DNA of 64,000 nucleotides from Acidisoma cellulosilyticum (GCF_020621385.1 NZ_JAESVA010000001.1:806001-870000), one strand, 5' to 3'. Positions 39,901 through 48,452 are shown, counted from the stretch's first letter. The notes: generated by a model not told the origin, from the letters alone. Numbers and translations are program-made.

Positions 39901-40134
39901 GGCGTTTCGATCCGCGCTCCCGCGCGGGGAGCGGCAAGGATCAGCCTCAAACCGGTCAAAGTCATCACCGTTTCGATCCGCGCTCCCGCGCGGGGAGCGG
40001 CCGGACTGAACACGTAGCGCAGCCATCATGACTTTGTTTCGATCCGCGCTCCCGCGCGGGGAGCGGCCCGTATTTTGGAAGACATAGGTTATCAAATGAG
40101 GCGTTTCGATCCGCGCTCCCGCGCGGGGAGCGGC
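36973..40134 (-). CRISPR. type I-C CRISPR array, 48 repeats and 47 spacers
   Basis: The 32-base repeat on the plus strand begins GTTTCGATCC, has a GCTCCC/GGGAGC hairpin and ends GCGGC; spacers are 33-37 bases and all look unique. As in other I-C loci the transcribed strand should end in GATCGAAAC, so it reads on the minus strand from the cas2 side. Position 21 is A or G. Repeat starts: 36973, 37042 (G); 37108, 37173 (A); 37239, 37305, 37370 (G); A from 37435, 37503, 37570, 37637, 37703, 37770, 37836, 37903, 37971, 38037, 38103, 38169, 38235, 38302, 38370, 38438, 38504, 38570, 38637, 38704, 38770, 38837, 38905, 38971, 39038, 39103, 39168, 39234, 39301, 39367 to 39434; G from 39503, 39570, 39638, 39703, 39770, 39838, 39904, 39970, 40036 to 40103. 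The repeat at 36973 has a T at position 7. Confidence 0.98.
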
Positions 40135-40333
40135 TCCTGCGCCGTAAGCGGTTGATCCGCTTAGAAAAAACGCCTCGCTCGCGCGAACCATCCTCCCCAA
40201 ACCTCACAAACGCCTGCCAAGCAAAGGAGCTTCGACAAAATCTAGCCTATAAACAATGACAAAGACCAATCGCGAACCGCCCTGACTTTTGTCGGACGCT
40301 TGGGGTCCGCGCAAGCGGCCAGATTGCCGCTCT
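40135..40333 (-). promoter_or_regulatory. CRISPR leader
   Basis: 199 bases between cas2 and the first repeat, less GC-rich than the surroundings, with AT-rich stretches (40235-40260). The crRNA precursor promoter should be here; no -35/-10 pair is convincing by eye. A TTTTTT run on the minus strand and a perfect inverted repeat lie next to the first repeat. Confidence 0.75.
40145..40163. repeat. 7-bp inverted repeat in the leader beside the first CRISPR repeat
   Basis: TAAGCGG and CCGCTTA with a five-base loop, 10 bases from the first repeat. The position is where leader-anchoring sequences for spacer integration lie. On the minus strand it follows a TTTTTT run rather than preceding one, so it is not an intrinsic terminator in the array direction. 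Confidence 0.6.
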
Positions 40334-40624
40334 TCACAGGATCAAGGGGCCTTCAAGGTCCACCGCCGGCTTGGCGCCGACATGTTCCACGCGCCTGCGG
40401 CCGGAAGCGCCGAGGAAATAGAAGCGCAGGCTGTCACGCTCGGCATCCATCTCCGCCACCAGCCTTGCCCGCAGCAAAACCCATTGATCGGGCGCCAGCT
40501 CGCATTCGAAGACTGAGAATTGCACGCGCTGGCCGTAATCCTTGCAGGCCTTTGCGATCCGCCGCAAGCGGCGCGCGCCGCCCGGCGACGTCACTTCGAC
40601 ATCATAGCTGATGAGGACGAGCAA
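40334..40624 (-). CDS. cas2: CRISPR-associated endonuclease Cas2
   Basis: 96 residues, MLVLISYDVEVTSPGGARRLRRI, with the ferredoxin-like Cas2 core and the conserved first-strand Asp. It scaffolds two Cas1 dimers during spacer integration. The start is TTG at 40624, three bases after the cas1 stop; no other start gives the first strand. It is the last cas gene before the leader. Confidence 0.94.
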   Translation of the reverse strand: MLVLISYDVEVTSPGGARRLRRIAKACKDYGQRVQFSVFECELAPDQWVLLRARLVAEMDAERDSLRFYFLGASGRRRVEHVGAKPAVDLEGPLIL

Positions 40625-40627
40625 GAT

Positions 40628-41668
40628 CTATTTCCAGATCATCGGCGGATAGGCGTCCAGATCGCCGCGCAGCGTGCGCGCCAGCAGGCTCGCCTGCAGA
40701 TGCGGCAACAACCCGAGCGAGGTGCGTTCCTTCAGGAAGGGATGCTCGATCTCCTCCTTCTTACGCTCCTGCCAGGCCGTCAGCACTGTCTTGCGACTGT
40801 CCTCCGCCAGCAATACCGCGCCATTCTCCATCACCCGGAAATCCGCGATCCCGATCTCCCGCCGGTTGAGCAAGGACAGCACCAGGCGGTCAGCCAAATT
40901 CGCCCGCAATTCCTCCATCAGATCCAGCGCCATGCTCGGCCGGCCGGGCCGCATGCGGTGCAGAAAGCCAGCCGCCGGGTCCAGCCCGACGCCTTCCAGC
41001 GCCCCCCGGCAATCATGCACCAGCATGGTATAGACGAAGGAGAGCAGTGCATTGACAGGGTCCATCGGCGGGCGGCGACTGCGGCCGCGGAAGACGATAC
41101 CGGGATCGGGCACACGCAGCGCATGGCCGAAGACGCCGAAATAAAGCGCGGCGGCCTCTCCCTCATGCCCGCGCAACCGGTCGAGATCCGTCTCATGCGC
41201 TGCGCGCGCCGCGATGTCCCGCATGCGCTCGACAGCGGCTGCCATCGCCGCCCGCGCATCCTCGCTCAAACCCACACCATGATCGCGCAAAGCGCGTTGC
41301 AGAAGGCCGCGCTGGTTAAGCGCCTTGGCCGCCACCATGGCGCGCGCTACCGCGACGCAGCCGGCCGGGTCATCCATGCGCCGATACTGCTCGCGCCGCA
41401 GCAGAATATTGCCGGAGACCGGGCCTTCCACCCGCGCCAGAAAGCGGCCGTTCATGCTGAAGAAGGCGCTGACGATTCCAGCCTCGGCCAGCGCCCCCAT
41501 CAGCGCGGGCGAGAGCGAGACGCGACCGAAAACCGCGACGCTGCCCAGCATATGCAGCGGCACGCGCAGCTTCTCCTCACCCGCGACCTCCGCCACGACA
41601 TTCAGCCCATCCTTGCGCAGATAGGCGCCGTCCAACGTCACATAAAGCGTGTTGAGCAATCGGCGCAT
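40628..41668 (-). CDS. cas1: CRISPR-associated integrase Cas1 (type I-C)
   Basis: 346 residues. Metal-site residues are visible as Glu169 (HEGEAAALYF), His237 (GFLHRMRPGRPSM) and Asp249 (ALDLMEEL). The N-terminal beta domain and C-terminal helical domain are full length. It inserts new spacers at the leader end together with Cas2, and in I-C systems with Cas4. Confidence 0.95.
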   Translation of the reverse strand: MRRLLNTLYVTLDGAYLRKDGLNVVAEVAGEEKLRVPLHMLGSVAVFGRVSLSPALMGALAEAGIVSAFFSMNGRFLARVEGPVSGNILLRREQYRRMDDPAGCVAVARAMVAAKALNQRGLLQRALRDHGVGLSEDARAAMAAAVERMRDIAARAAHETDLDRLRGHEGEAAALYFGVFGHALRVPDPGIVFRGRSRRPPMDPVNALLSFVYTMLVHDCRGALEGVGLDPAAGFLHRMRPGRPSMALDLMEELRANLADRLVLSLLNRREIGIADFRVMENGAVLLAEDSRKTVLTAWQERKKEEIEHPFLKERTSLGLLPHLQASLLARTLRGDLDAYPPMIWK

Positions 41669-41677
41669 GCGATCCGC

Positions 41678-42310
41678 CTAATCCTGCAATTGTTCGTCGA
41701 ACCAGGCAGCGACCGAGCCTTTTGCGCCGGTCACGCGCGGCCGGCAGATATCGATGAGCGAGCAAGCATCGCAGCGCTTTTTCTCGTAACCCATGCGGGG
41801 CGTGCGGCCGCCGGCGAGCAGCGCGCTGGTGTCGGCCGCGACCGACCGGGTCAGGTCCCGCAAGGCGGCATCGAAGGCAACAACCGTGCGGCGCCGCGGC
41901 TCCCCATAGAACAAGGCGCCTTCGGCGATTTCCACCGCGAACATCTCCTCCAGCGCAAAAGCTTGGGCGCAGAGCTGCACCTCATCCGCGCGATGCGCCT
42001 TGGGACGGCCGCGCTTATGCTCCACAGGGTAAGGGCGCCAGCCGCCGGCAGCGGTCGCATGCAGTTCAACCACATCGGCGACGCCAGTGACGCCCAGCCG
42101 ATCCGATCGCAGCGGCATGCCAGTGACGGTGCGCACACCGCGACGGATTTCGGAGACGGTCGCATGAACCCGTTCATGCGCGACGCGCCCCTCCGCCGTC
42201 ACCGCGTTTTCGGCCCATAGCTGCTCGATATGGATGAGCGCGCATTGACGCGGGCAGAACAGATAGTGCTGCAGGGCGGAGAGAGCGATGAGATCGGCAT
42301 CCGACGTCAT
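41678..42310 (-). CDS. cas4: CRISPR-associated exonuclease Cas4
   Basis: 210 residues. An iron-sulfur cluster is implied by Cys19 and Cys23 (FCPRQC) and by the late CDACSLIDIC. The RecB-like nuclease site is at GVADVVELH and VEHKRGRPK. In type I-C, Cas4 trims prespacers at the PAM and so fixes their orientation. It lies 9 bases before cas1. Confidence 0.93.
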   Translation of the reverse strand: MTSDADLIALSALQHYLFCPRQCALIHIEQLWAENAVTAEGRVAHERVHATVSEIRRGVRTVTGMPLRSDRLGVTGVADVVELHATAAGGWRPYPVEHKRGRPKAHRADEVQLCAQAFALEEMFAVEIAEGALFYGEPRRRTVVAFDAALRDLTRSVAADTSALLAGGRTPRMGYEKKRCDACSLIDICRPRVTGAKGSVAAWFDEQLQD

Positions 42311-42321
42311 CGCCCGCCCCG

Positions 42322-43215
42322 TCAGATCTTGTGTTCGACAGTGATGCCGGGCGGCAGATCGGCCTCGTTCACCGTCACCACATAATCGCCGAAACCGCGC
42401 GCCGGCCCCTCGCCTTCGGCGCGCGACACCGTCACGCGCTCCAGCAGCTTATGCGCGGGCGCATTGCCCAGATCGCTGTCATGCTTGAAGACGATCAGGC
42501 TGCGGGCCGTCATCTCCCCCCGTGCGGCGGCGCGGTCATGATCGAACATGGTCGCCAGCGCATCCCAGAGCAGAGCGAGGTCGGCATCCGAAAAGCCCGT
42601 GCCTTTGCGCGCGTCATTGGCCAGGCGGGCGTTGATGAAGCCATGCGCGCGATAGAGACCGTAGGGCACGATATGCTTGCGCCCCATGGTGCGATCATTC
42701 TGTAGCGCGTCGCGCTCGTTGGTGACGGAGGAACGGGTGATGGAGATTTCCATCGGCACGATGGCCTCGATACTCTCAGCGAAAGTGAATTGCACCGGCC
42801 CGCGCACCTGACCGGCATTGACTTCGGTCGACATCACCGCGCCGAAGGCGCGGATATCGAAGAAGTTGCTGCACATCCAGCGCGTCAGTTCCTCGGCCTT
42901 GTCCTTCGGCGCCTTCTTGGTCTTGGTGTCGGGTTCGATCCCGAAATGCGCATAGGCTTTGCGGTGCTGGACGTTCAACACCGCGCCGTCGCGCATATAG
43001 ATGTCGTAGCCTGGCGCATCGCCCTTCGCCATGGCGACATAGTTGCGAATCTTGCGTTTGATGGCGACGTCGGTCACAAGCCCGTGCGCCGTCTCGGGGT
43101 CCATGCGCGGCATATTGCCGGCGTCCGGGTCGCCGTTCGGATTGCCGTTGCGGACATCGAAAAGAAACACGAAATCATAGCGATGAGTGATGGGCGTCGG
43201 CTGCGTCTCGGTCAT
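42322..43215 (-). CDS. cas7: Cas7c (Csd2) crRNA backbone protein
   Basis: 297 residues with the I-C signature opening [27 protein letters not shown] (a Cas7/Csd2 glycine-asparagine loop). Several copies coat the spacer part of the crRNA in the Cascade complex. It starts three bases after the cas8c stop. Confidence 0.95.
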   Translation of the reverse strand: MTETQPTPITHRYDFVFLFDVRNGNPNGDPDAGNMPRMDPETAHGLVTDVAIKRKIRNYVAMAKGDAPGYDIYMRDGAVLNVQHRKAYAHFGIEPDTKTKKAPKDKAEELTRWMCSNFFDIRAFGAVMSTEVNAGQVRGPVQFTFAESIEAIVPMEISITRSSVTNERDALQNDRTMGRKHIVPYGLYRAHGFINARLANDARKGTGFSDADLALLWDALATMFDHDRAAARGEMTARSLIVFKHDSDLGNAPAHKLLERVTVSRAEGEGPARGFGDYVVTVNEADLPPGITVEHKI

Positions 43216-43218
43216 CGG

Positions 43219-43641
43219 TCACTCTCCCTCAGGGGATGTATCGGCATTGGCTTCGGCAGCCTCGATCTCGGGCGGCACATCTTTTTTGCGGCGAAAGACA
43301 TCGCGCTGATGGTAGTAGCCGAGGGCGAAGCGTCCTTGATCTTCCAAAGGCAGCGTCTTCGGAAAGCTGCCGTCCAGGCCGGAGACGATCTCGGCGATAT
43401 GATCCTCGAACCATTCAGCAAGACCCGCACCCACCTTGGTGCGGATCGTCTTGCTATGGTTGCGCGCATTGCGGATGAGCGAGGGGAAGACCAGCGCCGG
43501 CGTCGCCGAGGCCGAGGCATAGAAGCGATCGCGCACGGTCGCGTTGCGCTGGCCGAGTGCGGCCCCTTGCAACCGCTCCAGCACCGAGAAAAGACGGCCC
43601 AGACGATAGGCCGGGTTGGTGGTCGTCAGATCAATCGACAC
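43219..43641 (-). CDS. cas11c: predicted internal small subunit Cas11c
   Basis: In frame with the 3' end of cas8c. GGAGG at 43650-43654 lies eight bases before a GTG at 43641, which would start a 140-residue protein VSIDLTTTNPAYRLGRLF and onward, identical to Cas8c residues 494-633. Type I-C systems are known to make Cas11 by internal initiation in cas8c; it forms the belly of Cascade. The ribosome site is strong for a place inside a gene, but I cannot show expression. Confidence 0.7.
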   Translation of the reverse strand: MSIDLTTTNPAYRLGRLFSVLERLQGAALGQRNATVRDRFYASASATPALVFPSLIRNARNHSKTIRTKVGAGLAEWFEDHIAEIVSGLDGSFPKTLPLEDQGRFALGYYHQRDVFRRKKDVPPEIEAAEANADTSPEGE

Positions 43642-45120
43642 AGGCACGTCCTCCGCAATTTGGTTCCAGCGGTACATCCGGGCGAGGCAGGCTTTCAGCA
43701 GCGCGACCCGCAGGTCGCTGACCTTCTCCAAGGCGCGGCCGGTACGCCGATCCTCCTGATCCTGATCGGCGCGGATGCGCATGATCGTCTGCACCAGCAG
43801 GCTGCGCGGATAGGGCAGACCGGTGAGGATCGCGCGCATCACCTCACCGCTCAGATTGGGCGGAATATTTTCGGACTTCCGTTGCGGCGCGATGTCCCGC
43901 AGCAAAGCCCAAAGCGGCGGCGGCCAGAAGCGTGGCGACGGATCGAGCCGCAGATCCGACCAATGGGTTTGAAAATTCGCTGTGAAATCGCCGAGTGACT
44001 GCTCATACCAGAACCGGACGGAAAGCCGGGCGGCATTGGGGCTGAGGCCGAGCACATAGGATCGCGTCTCCGGCTTCAGGTCCGTGCCGGCGCTTGCTTC
44101 CGTCAGGGGCAGGCCGTCCTCCAGCCGTTTCATGACGTCGCGGAGCTTCGTGGTCTCGGTTCCCTCATCCGCCGGCAAGCCGCCGTCCGGGTCTTCCTCT
44201 TCCTCTTCGCCGCCCGCGATCATGCGGCGCATGAGGCTTTCGGCGTCCCCAAATTCCGCCCAGAAGGCCGTCGTCGTCTCACCCAGCATGACACGGTTCG
44301 GGTAGCGGGGCCGCCCTTTGGAATCCTGGCCTTTGGCGGTCAGCAAAGCATTGAGGGCCGTGCCATAGGCGAAAGCGGCGGCCTGCGATACCGGTGCATT
44401 GTCACCCTGGCTATGGCCGTAGGAGTCGAAGGATTTCTCGTTAAAAGAAACCAATGGCGCGAGTTTTTCGCTAATCCCTTTAATCGGGGGATGCAGTCGG
44501 GCAATTGGCGCCTTTCTTCCCGTCACTAGGCACATTGCCTCGGTAACCATGCCTTCGCCGGATGCCTCGGCCAGCAGCGCATCGCGCGCCGCTTGGCGAT
44601 CATGAATGAAACCGTTGTCACCTTGCAGCCGGAAAACCACATTGCTTCCCGGCAAGCCCTCTAGGTTGTGGATTTGGCCAATTTCGTTGGGTGTCCAACT
44701 CTCCAGAAAGCGTAGCAACGCCCGACAACCGATATCGTCGGTCTTGGCCAACAGCATCCTATGCCGCTCTTTGAAAGCACTATGCTTTTCGACAGCTTTG
44801 CGCCGCAACTTCTCAATTGCCGCAGGGGAACCTGACTTGTCAGGGCGCGGGATGCCTAGAGCATAGTCTGTTGGATCCCAAAAAGTCCCAGAGACAATCT
44901 TTTCACCTCTCCGGTCATTCGGTGCTTGAGGAGCTTCCACTACTTTTGGGAGACGTTTCTTCCCAATTTCGAGTCGTTCGTCATCTACTGAGACAACTGC
45001 GCCATCCTGGTTCAGCACGATCGTGAAGCTGATCTGCGCGGGTCCGAAGCCGGGCACCGGCGCCTCCCCCACCAGCGCCTGACGGTCATACCGCCGCGCC
45101 AGGGATTGCAGGATGGTCAA
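43219..45120 (-). CDS. cas8c: Cas8c (Csd1) large subunit
   Basis: 633 residues, opening MTILQSLARRYDRQ as Csd1 proteins do. It should recognise the PAM and recruit Cas3. The start is TTG at 45120, overlapping the cas5c stop (TTGA), so translation is probably coupled. The C-terminal helical domain (from about residue 494) is also the predicted separate Cas11c. The last ~25 residues are an acidic tail. Confidence 0.94.
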   Translation of the reverse strand: MTILQSLARRYDRQALVGEAPVPGFGPAQISFTIVLNQDGAVVSVDDERLEIGKKRLPKVVEAPQAPNDRRGEKIVSGTFWDPTDYALGIPRPDKSGSPAAIEKLRRKAVEKHSAFKERHRMLLAKTDDIGCRALLRFLESWTPNEIGQIHNLEGLPGSNVVFRLQGDNGFIHDRQAARDALLAEASGEGMVTEAMCLVTGRKAPIARLHPPIKGISEKLAPLVSFNEKSFDSYGHSQGDNAPVSQAAAFAYGTALNALLTAKGQDSKGRPRYPNRVMLGETTTAFWAEFGDAESLMRRMIAGGEEEEEDPDGGLPADEGTETTKLRDVMKRLEDGLPLTEASAGTDLKPETRSYVLGLSPNAARLSVRFWYEQSLGDFTANFQTHWSDLRLDPSPRFWPPPLWALLRDIAPQRKSENIPPNLSGEVMRAILTGLPYPRSLLVQTIMRIRADQDQEDRRTGRALEKVSDLRVALLKACLARMYRWNQIAEDVPVSIDLTTTNPAYRLGRLFSVLERLQGAALGQRNATVRDRFYASASATPALVFPSLIRNARNHSKTIRTKVGAGLAEWFEDHIAEIVSGLDGSFPKTLPLEDQGRFALGYYHQRDVFRRKKDVPPEIEAAEANADTSPEGE

Positions 45121-45788
45121 GACACGATGCCCGCATCGCCGCTGGCCGGAATCTCGATCACGCCGTCCTTCATTACCGCGCGGAAGAACTTTGCCTCCAT
45201 GCCCGGTGCGTAATCGACGTCGAGCACCATCCAGCCGAGATCCCGCTCACCCTGCAGTGAGTCATGCGGCGCGGGCGCCTCCCCCTCCCACAGTTCGAAA
45301 TCGCAGGCAAATTCTCGTGTGCCCAGATAGGGGTGATGGAAATACTGGCCCTTTGCGGCACGACGGCGCGCCATTTCCAGATGCTTCTGCACGGATTCGC
45401 TCGGGTCGGCGCGGCCTTTGGCACTCAGCTCGACCCGCGCCTCGATAATATAGGCGACCTCCTTCAACAGCGTGGAGGCGCGCTGCTGCCGATCCTCGTC
45501 CACATAAAGCGCCAACCCATCGGTTGACTGGGCACGCATGGCGGAAGCGATCTTGCCGGCTGGGATTTTGGAGCCGACTTCGTTGCGGCGGATGGACTCG
45601 AAACGGATCTGGTTGAGCACGCGAATGCGTTCGATGCGCCAGACCATTTGTGGTTTCCAATGGATGGCTTCCAGCACGCCGCGCGCGGCGGAGGGTGTCA
45701 TGACATCGTAGCTGACACGCTCGACCTTCATTTCCGGGCGGGAAAATAGCGCTCGCCGGCCAGAGACTTTAAGCTTGAAGCTGTTCAT
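45117..45788 (-). CDS. cas5c: Cas5c (Cas5d) crRNA-processing endonuclease
   Basis: 223 residues. Unlike other Cas5 proteins, the I-C form cuts the repeat RNA itself, since these loci lack Cas6; none is seen here. Conserved are the N-terminal GRRALFSRPEMKVERVSYDV and the central IHWKPQMVWRIERIRVLN. It is the first gene after a 227-base gap behind cas3 and has its own palindrome-bearing upstream region. Confidence 0.94.
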   Translation of the reverse strand: MNSFKLKVSGRRALFSRPEMKVERVSYDVMTPSAARGVLEAIHWKPQMVWRIERIRVLNQIRFESIRRNEVGSKIPAGKIASAMRAQSTDGLALYVDEDRQQRASTLLKEVAYIIEARVELSAKGRADPSESVQKHLEMARRRAAKGQYFHHPYLGTREFACDFELWEGEAPAPHDSLQGERDLGWMVLDVDYAPGMEAKFFRAVMKDGVIEIPASGDAGIVS

Positions 45789-45803
45789 GCGCAGCCTGTC
45801 TGA

Positions 45804-45826
45804 TCGTTACGAATATGATGTAACGA
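45804..45826. promoter_or_regulatory. palindrome in the cas5c upstream region
   Basis: TCGTTAC and GTAACGA around nine AT-rich bases, 16 bases before the cas5c ATG, with a CATATT inside that could serve as a -10. The cas3-cas5c gap (45789-46015) is AT-rich and otherwise empty. This suggests a separate, regulated promoter for the Cascade and adaptation genes. Confidence 0.45.
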
Positions 45827-46015
45827 ATCAACCAATCAGGCAATAGGCTTTGAGACAGATCATCGATCTTCGGCTCGGAAAATCTCGGCCCTTACAAACA
45901 AAACAGGAAACCAAACGTTATCTCAAAAGCAACGCAGTTTTGCAGTGCAATGAAACCTCGCTCAACTTGTCGGATGCAGACATAGTCACTGCCGCCCGCC
46001 TCAGGGCAATGCGTT

Positions 46016-48259
46016 TTACGTAAGCATCAACCCCTCGGCCTTACGAAACGTAAGATCGCTCCAGTCCAGCCCGGCCTCTGGACTGTAGAGATCAAGATTG
46101 CTCAGCACCACGAACTGATCGCCAAATTTCGCCTCCTCGATGCAGGTGACGGCACCTTTGGCCAGCATCTCCGCCCGCACAGCGCAAGGAACGCCCACCG
46201 TATAGCGCCCCAGTTTCTGCGCAATCCCGCCCGTGCCTTTTACATAGGGCAACTGATCCAATAGCGGTTTGACTTCCCCGTCATCCTCAACCGGCACGAT
46301 GACCGGCACCATCGCGTCGTCGATGAAGCGCATGCGGGCGGCGATGTCCGCGAAAGGAAAGTTGAGGTCGCCGCGTTTCTCGCCGCAAAGCGCCAGAACG
46401 TTCTTATCGTCCAGCGCATCATCGCCATGCCGCCAATAGAGCATGCGGAAAAAGGCCGTCATGGCCTCCGGGCTGAAGGGGTCATCCGCATGCAGGCCCA
46501 GAACCTCGCCACCGGCCTCGGCATTCCTCCGCAGCTTCGGAATCACCTTGTATGCGGGCGAGGAGAAAACCAGCACCTCGCTCTCCTCAGGTGTTCGCCT
46601 GAATTCTCGGTTGCAGCGGCCGGCGGCTTGGGCGATCTGGTCCAACCCCGCCGTCGCCCGCAATACGAGCGGAAAATCGACATCGACTCCAGCCTCGACC
46701 AGCGATGTCGAGACAACCTGACAAGGGCGCTCACGCTTCAGATCGTCCCGGATTTCCGCCAGAATCCGTCTGCGATGCACGCTATGCATGCAGGTCGAGA
46801 GATGCCGTGCGCCGGGCAGGTGTTTGATGGAATCATACAGCGCCCGCGCATGGGCACGCTGGTTGACGATACATAGCACTTGCGGCGCGGCCGCGATGCG
46901 GTCCGCCAATGCGCTATCCGTCTGCGGCCCGATGTCCCGCAGCGTCACCCGCCGCAGCTGCGCGAACAGCGCCGGCACATCGGCGATGATTTCCTGCGGA
47001 TTGTCGAAGCCGCCCGCGAATCCCGCCTCACTGCCAGGCAAGGGCGCCGTCAAAGCCGGCTGGGTCGCGGTGCATAACACGACCGAACTGCCGTAATTGC
47101 GCGTGAGTTCCTTCAGCGCCGCCACACAAGGCCGCAGCAAAGCCAGCGGCATGGTCTGCGCCTCATCCAGCACCACCACGCTGCGCGCGATGCTATGCAG
47201 CTTGCGGCAACGGCTGGGCCGGTTGGAAAACAGGCTCTCGAAGAACTGCACGGCCGTCGTCACCACAATCGGCTTGTCCCAACGCTCCATCGACAGGCGC
47301 AGCCGGTCAGGCCCCGTTCGCTCGCCGCTCCATGTCGCCTCATCCGCCATCTCGAAGGCGCTGTGATGTTCCAGCACCGCATCGCCCAGCCCTTCCAGCG
47401 CGGTGCGGTAGACCTCCGCCGTCTGCTCGATGATCGAGGTATAGGGGATGACGACGATGACGCGGTCCAGGTGGTGCTGCCGCGCATGGGCGAGTGCGAA
47501 GGCGAGCGAGGTCAGCGTCTTGCCGCCGCCGGTCGGCACCGTCAGCGTGAAGACGCCCGGCGGCGCCGCGGCTTTGGCCATCGCCTCGCGCAGCACGCCG
47601 TCACGCAGGGTATTGAGCGGGCTGGGTTTGGCGTCACGGGCCGCGATCCAACCCATCAATTGCGCTTCCAGCGCCGCGATCGCAGGATGCGTGATCGCCG
47701 CCACCGTTTCACCGCGCGATTGCGCATCGAAGCGGGCCGCCGCCGTGCGATCCGCGTCGATCAGGCAGGAGAAGATCATGCGTGTCAGGAAGGCGCGCTG
47801 AAAGCCGCCTTCATCGGTAAAGAAGCGCATGCCTTCGGGCTTTGACAGAGTCTGGGGGAGGAGAAGACCATCGGACTTGGCGGTGCGCGCGACGGCCGCC
47901 AGCAGGCCGGAGCCCCCGTCCAGCCGCCCGTCAGGGCCGAACAGATCATCCTGCAGCCCGGCATGATGTCCTGCCACGGCATGCGCGATCAGCCGGCCCC
48001 ATTTTTCCGGCAGATTTTCCTTGGCCCAGACCGCACCAGCCGTTGAGTGATCGACCCGTGCGGCGGCACCCTGCAATCGCGCCTGAAACGCCGGGCTGTA
48101 TTTGCCGATATCATGCAGCAGCCCGGCCAGCCGCCCGAATTCGGCACATCCGAACCGGGCCGCAAGCGCGGCCGCCAGGTCCGCCACCTCCTGCAAATGA
48201 TGCAGAAGCGGCTCCCACGGCTGACCTTCGGGCGCGGTATGAGCGAAGTAAGCCACCAT
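46016..48259 (-). CDS. cas3: Cas3 nuclease-helicase (type I-C)
   Basis: 747 residues. The N-terminal HD nuclease has LLHDIGK (His49, Asp50), DHSTAGA (His71) and GHHAGLQD (His98, His99). The SF2 helicase has Walker A PTGGGKT (242-248) and a Walker B DEAQ (365-368). Cas3 unwinds and degrades the target after Cascade binding. It heads the locus, 116 bases behind tRNA-Arg on the same strand. Confidence 0.95.
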   Translation of the reverse strand: MVAYFAHTAPEGQPWEPLLHHLQEVADLAAALAARFGCAEFGRLAGLLHDIGKYSPAFQARLQGAAARVDHSTAGAVWAKENLPEKWGRLIAHAVAGHHAGLQDDLFGPDGRLDGGSGLLAAVARTAKSDGLLLPQTLSKPEGMRFFTDEGGFQRAFLTRMIFSCLIDADRTAAARFDAQSRGETVAAITHPAIAALEAQLMGWIAARDAKPSPLNTLRDGVLREAMAKAAAPPGVFTLTVPTGGGKTLTSLAFALAHARQHHLDRVIVVIPYTSIIEQTAEVYRTALEGLGDAVLEHHSAFEMADEATWSGERTGPDRLRLSMERWDKPIVVTTAVQFFESLFSNRPSRCRKLHSIARSVVVLDEAQTMPLALLRPCVAALKELTRNYGSSVVLCTATQPALTAPLPGSEAGFAGGFDNPQEIIADVPALFAQLRRVTLRDIGPQTDSALADRIAAAPQVLCIVNQRAHARALYDSIKHLPGARHLSTCMHSVHRRRILAEIRDDLKRERPCQVVSTSLVEAGVDVDFPLVLRATAGLDQIAQAAGRCNREFRRTPEESEVLVFSSPAYKVIPKLRRNAEAGGEVLGLHADDPFSPEAMTAFFRMLYWRHGDDALDDKNVLALCGEKRGDLNFPFADIAARMRFIDDAMVPVIVPVEDDGEVKPLLDQLPYVKGTGGIAQKLGRYTVGVPCAVRAEMLAKGAVTCIEEAKFGDQFVVLSNLDLYSPEAGLDWSDLTFRKAEGLMLT

Positions 48260-48311
48260 AGGAACAGACGTCCTTTCAGGCGCTCAGCATGATGCTTCCA
48301 ACATAGCACAG

Positions 48312-48347
48312 CCATTGTCGCATCATCGGTCGATGACGGGACAATGG
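48312..48347. promoter_or_regulatory. 36-base two-tier palindrome before cas3
   Basis: Outer arms CCATTGTC and GACAATGG (8 bp), three unmatched bases each side, inner arms TCATCG and CGATGA (6 bp), centre GT. It lies 53 bases before the cas3 ATG, in the short space to tRNA-Arg. No T-tract follows on either strand. The symmetry suggests an operator for a dimer or dimer of dimers controlling cas3. Confidence 0.55.
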
Positions 48348-48375
48348 CATGCATCAAACATATCGGAAAAGGGAA

Positions 48376-48452
48376 TGGCGCGCCCTGGTGGATTCGAACC
48401 ACCGACCCACAGCTTAGAAGGCTGTTGCTCTATCCAACTGAGCTAAGGGCGC
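48376..48452 (-). tRNA. tRNA-Arg(TCT)
   Basis: 77 bases. A seven-bp acceptor GCGCCCT/AGGGCGC, D arm TAGCTCAGTTGGATAGAGC, anticodon loop CTTCTAA with anticodon TCT, T arm GGTTCGAATCC and encoded CCA are all present. It is transcribed towards cas3. Confidence 0.95.

Noticed and set aside
36810-40207. Many overlapping open frames rich in RSALPHGER- or RERGSKR-like repeats across the CRISPR array
   Set aside because: They are translations of the 32-base CRISPR repeat, present in several frames on both strands, and carry no start signals.
46016-48259. Cas3 as defective because Walker B reads DEAQ and not DEAH
   Set aside because: The DEAQ variant occurs in Cas3 helicases, and every other HD and helicase motif is intact.
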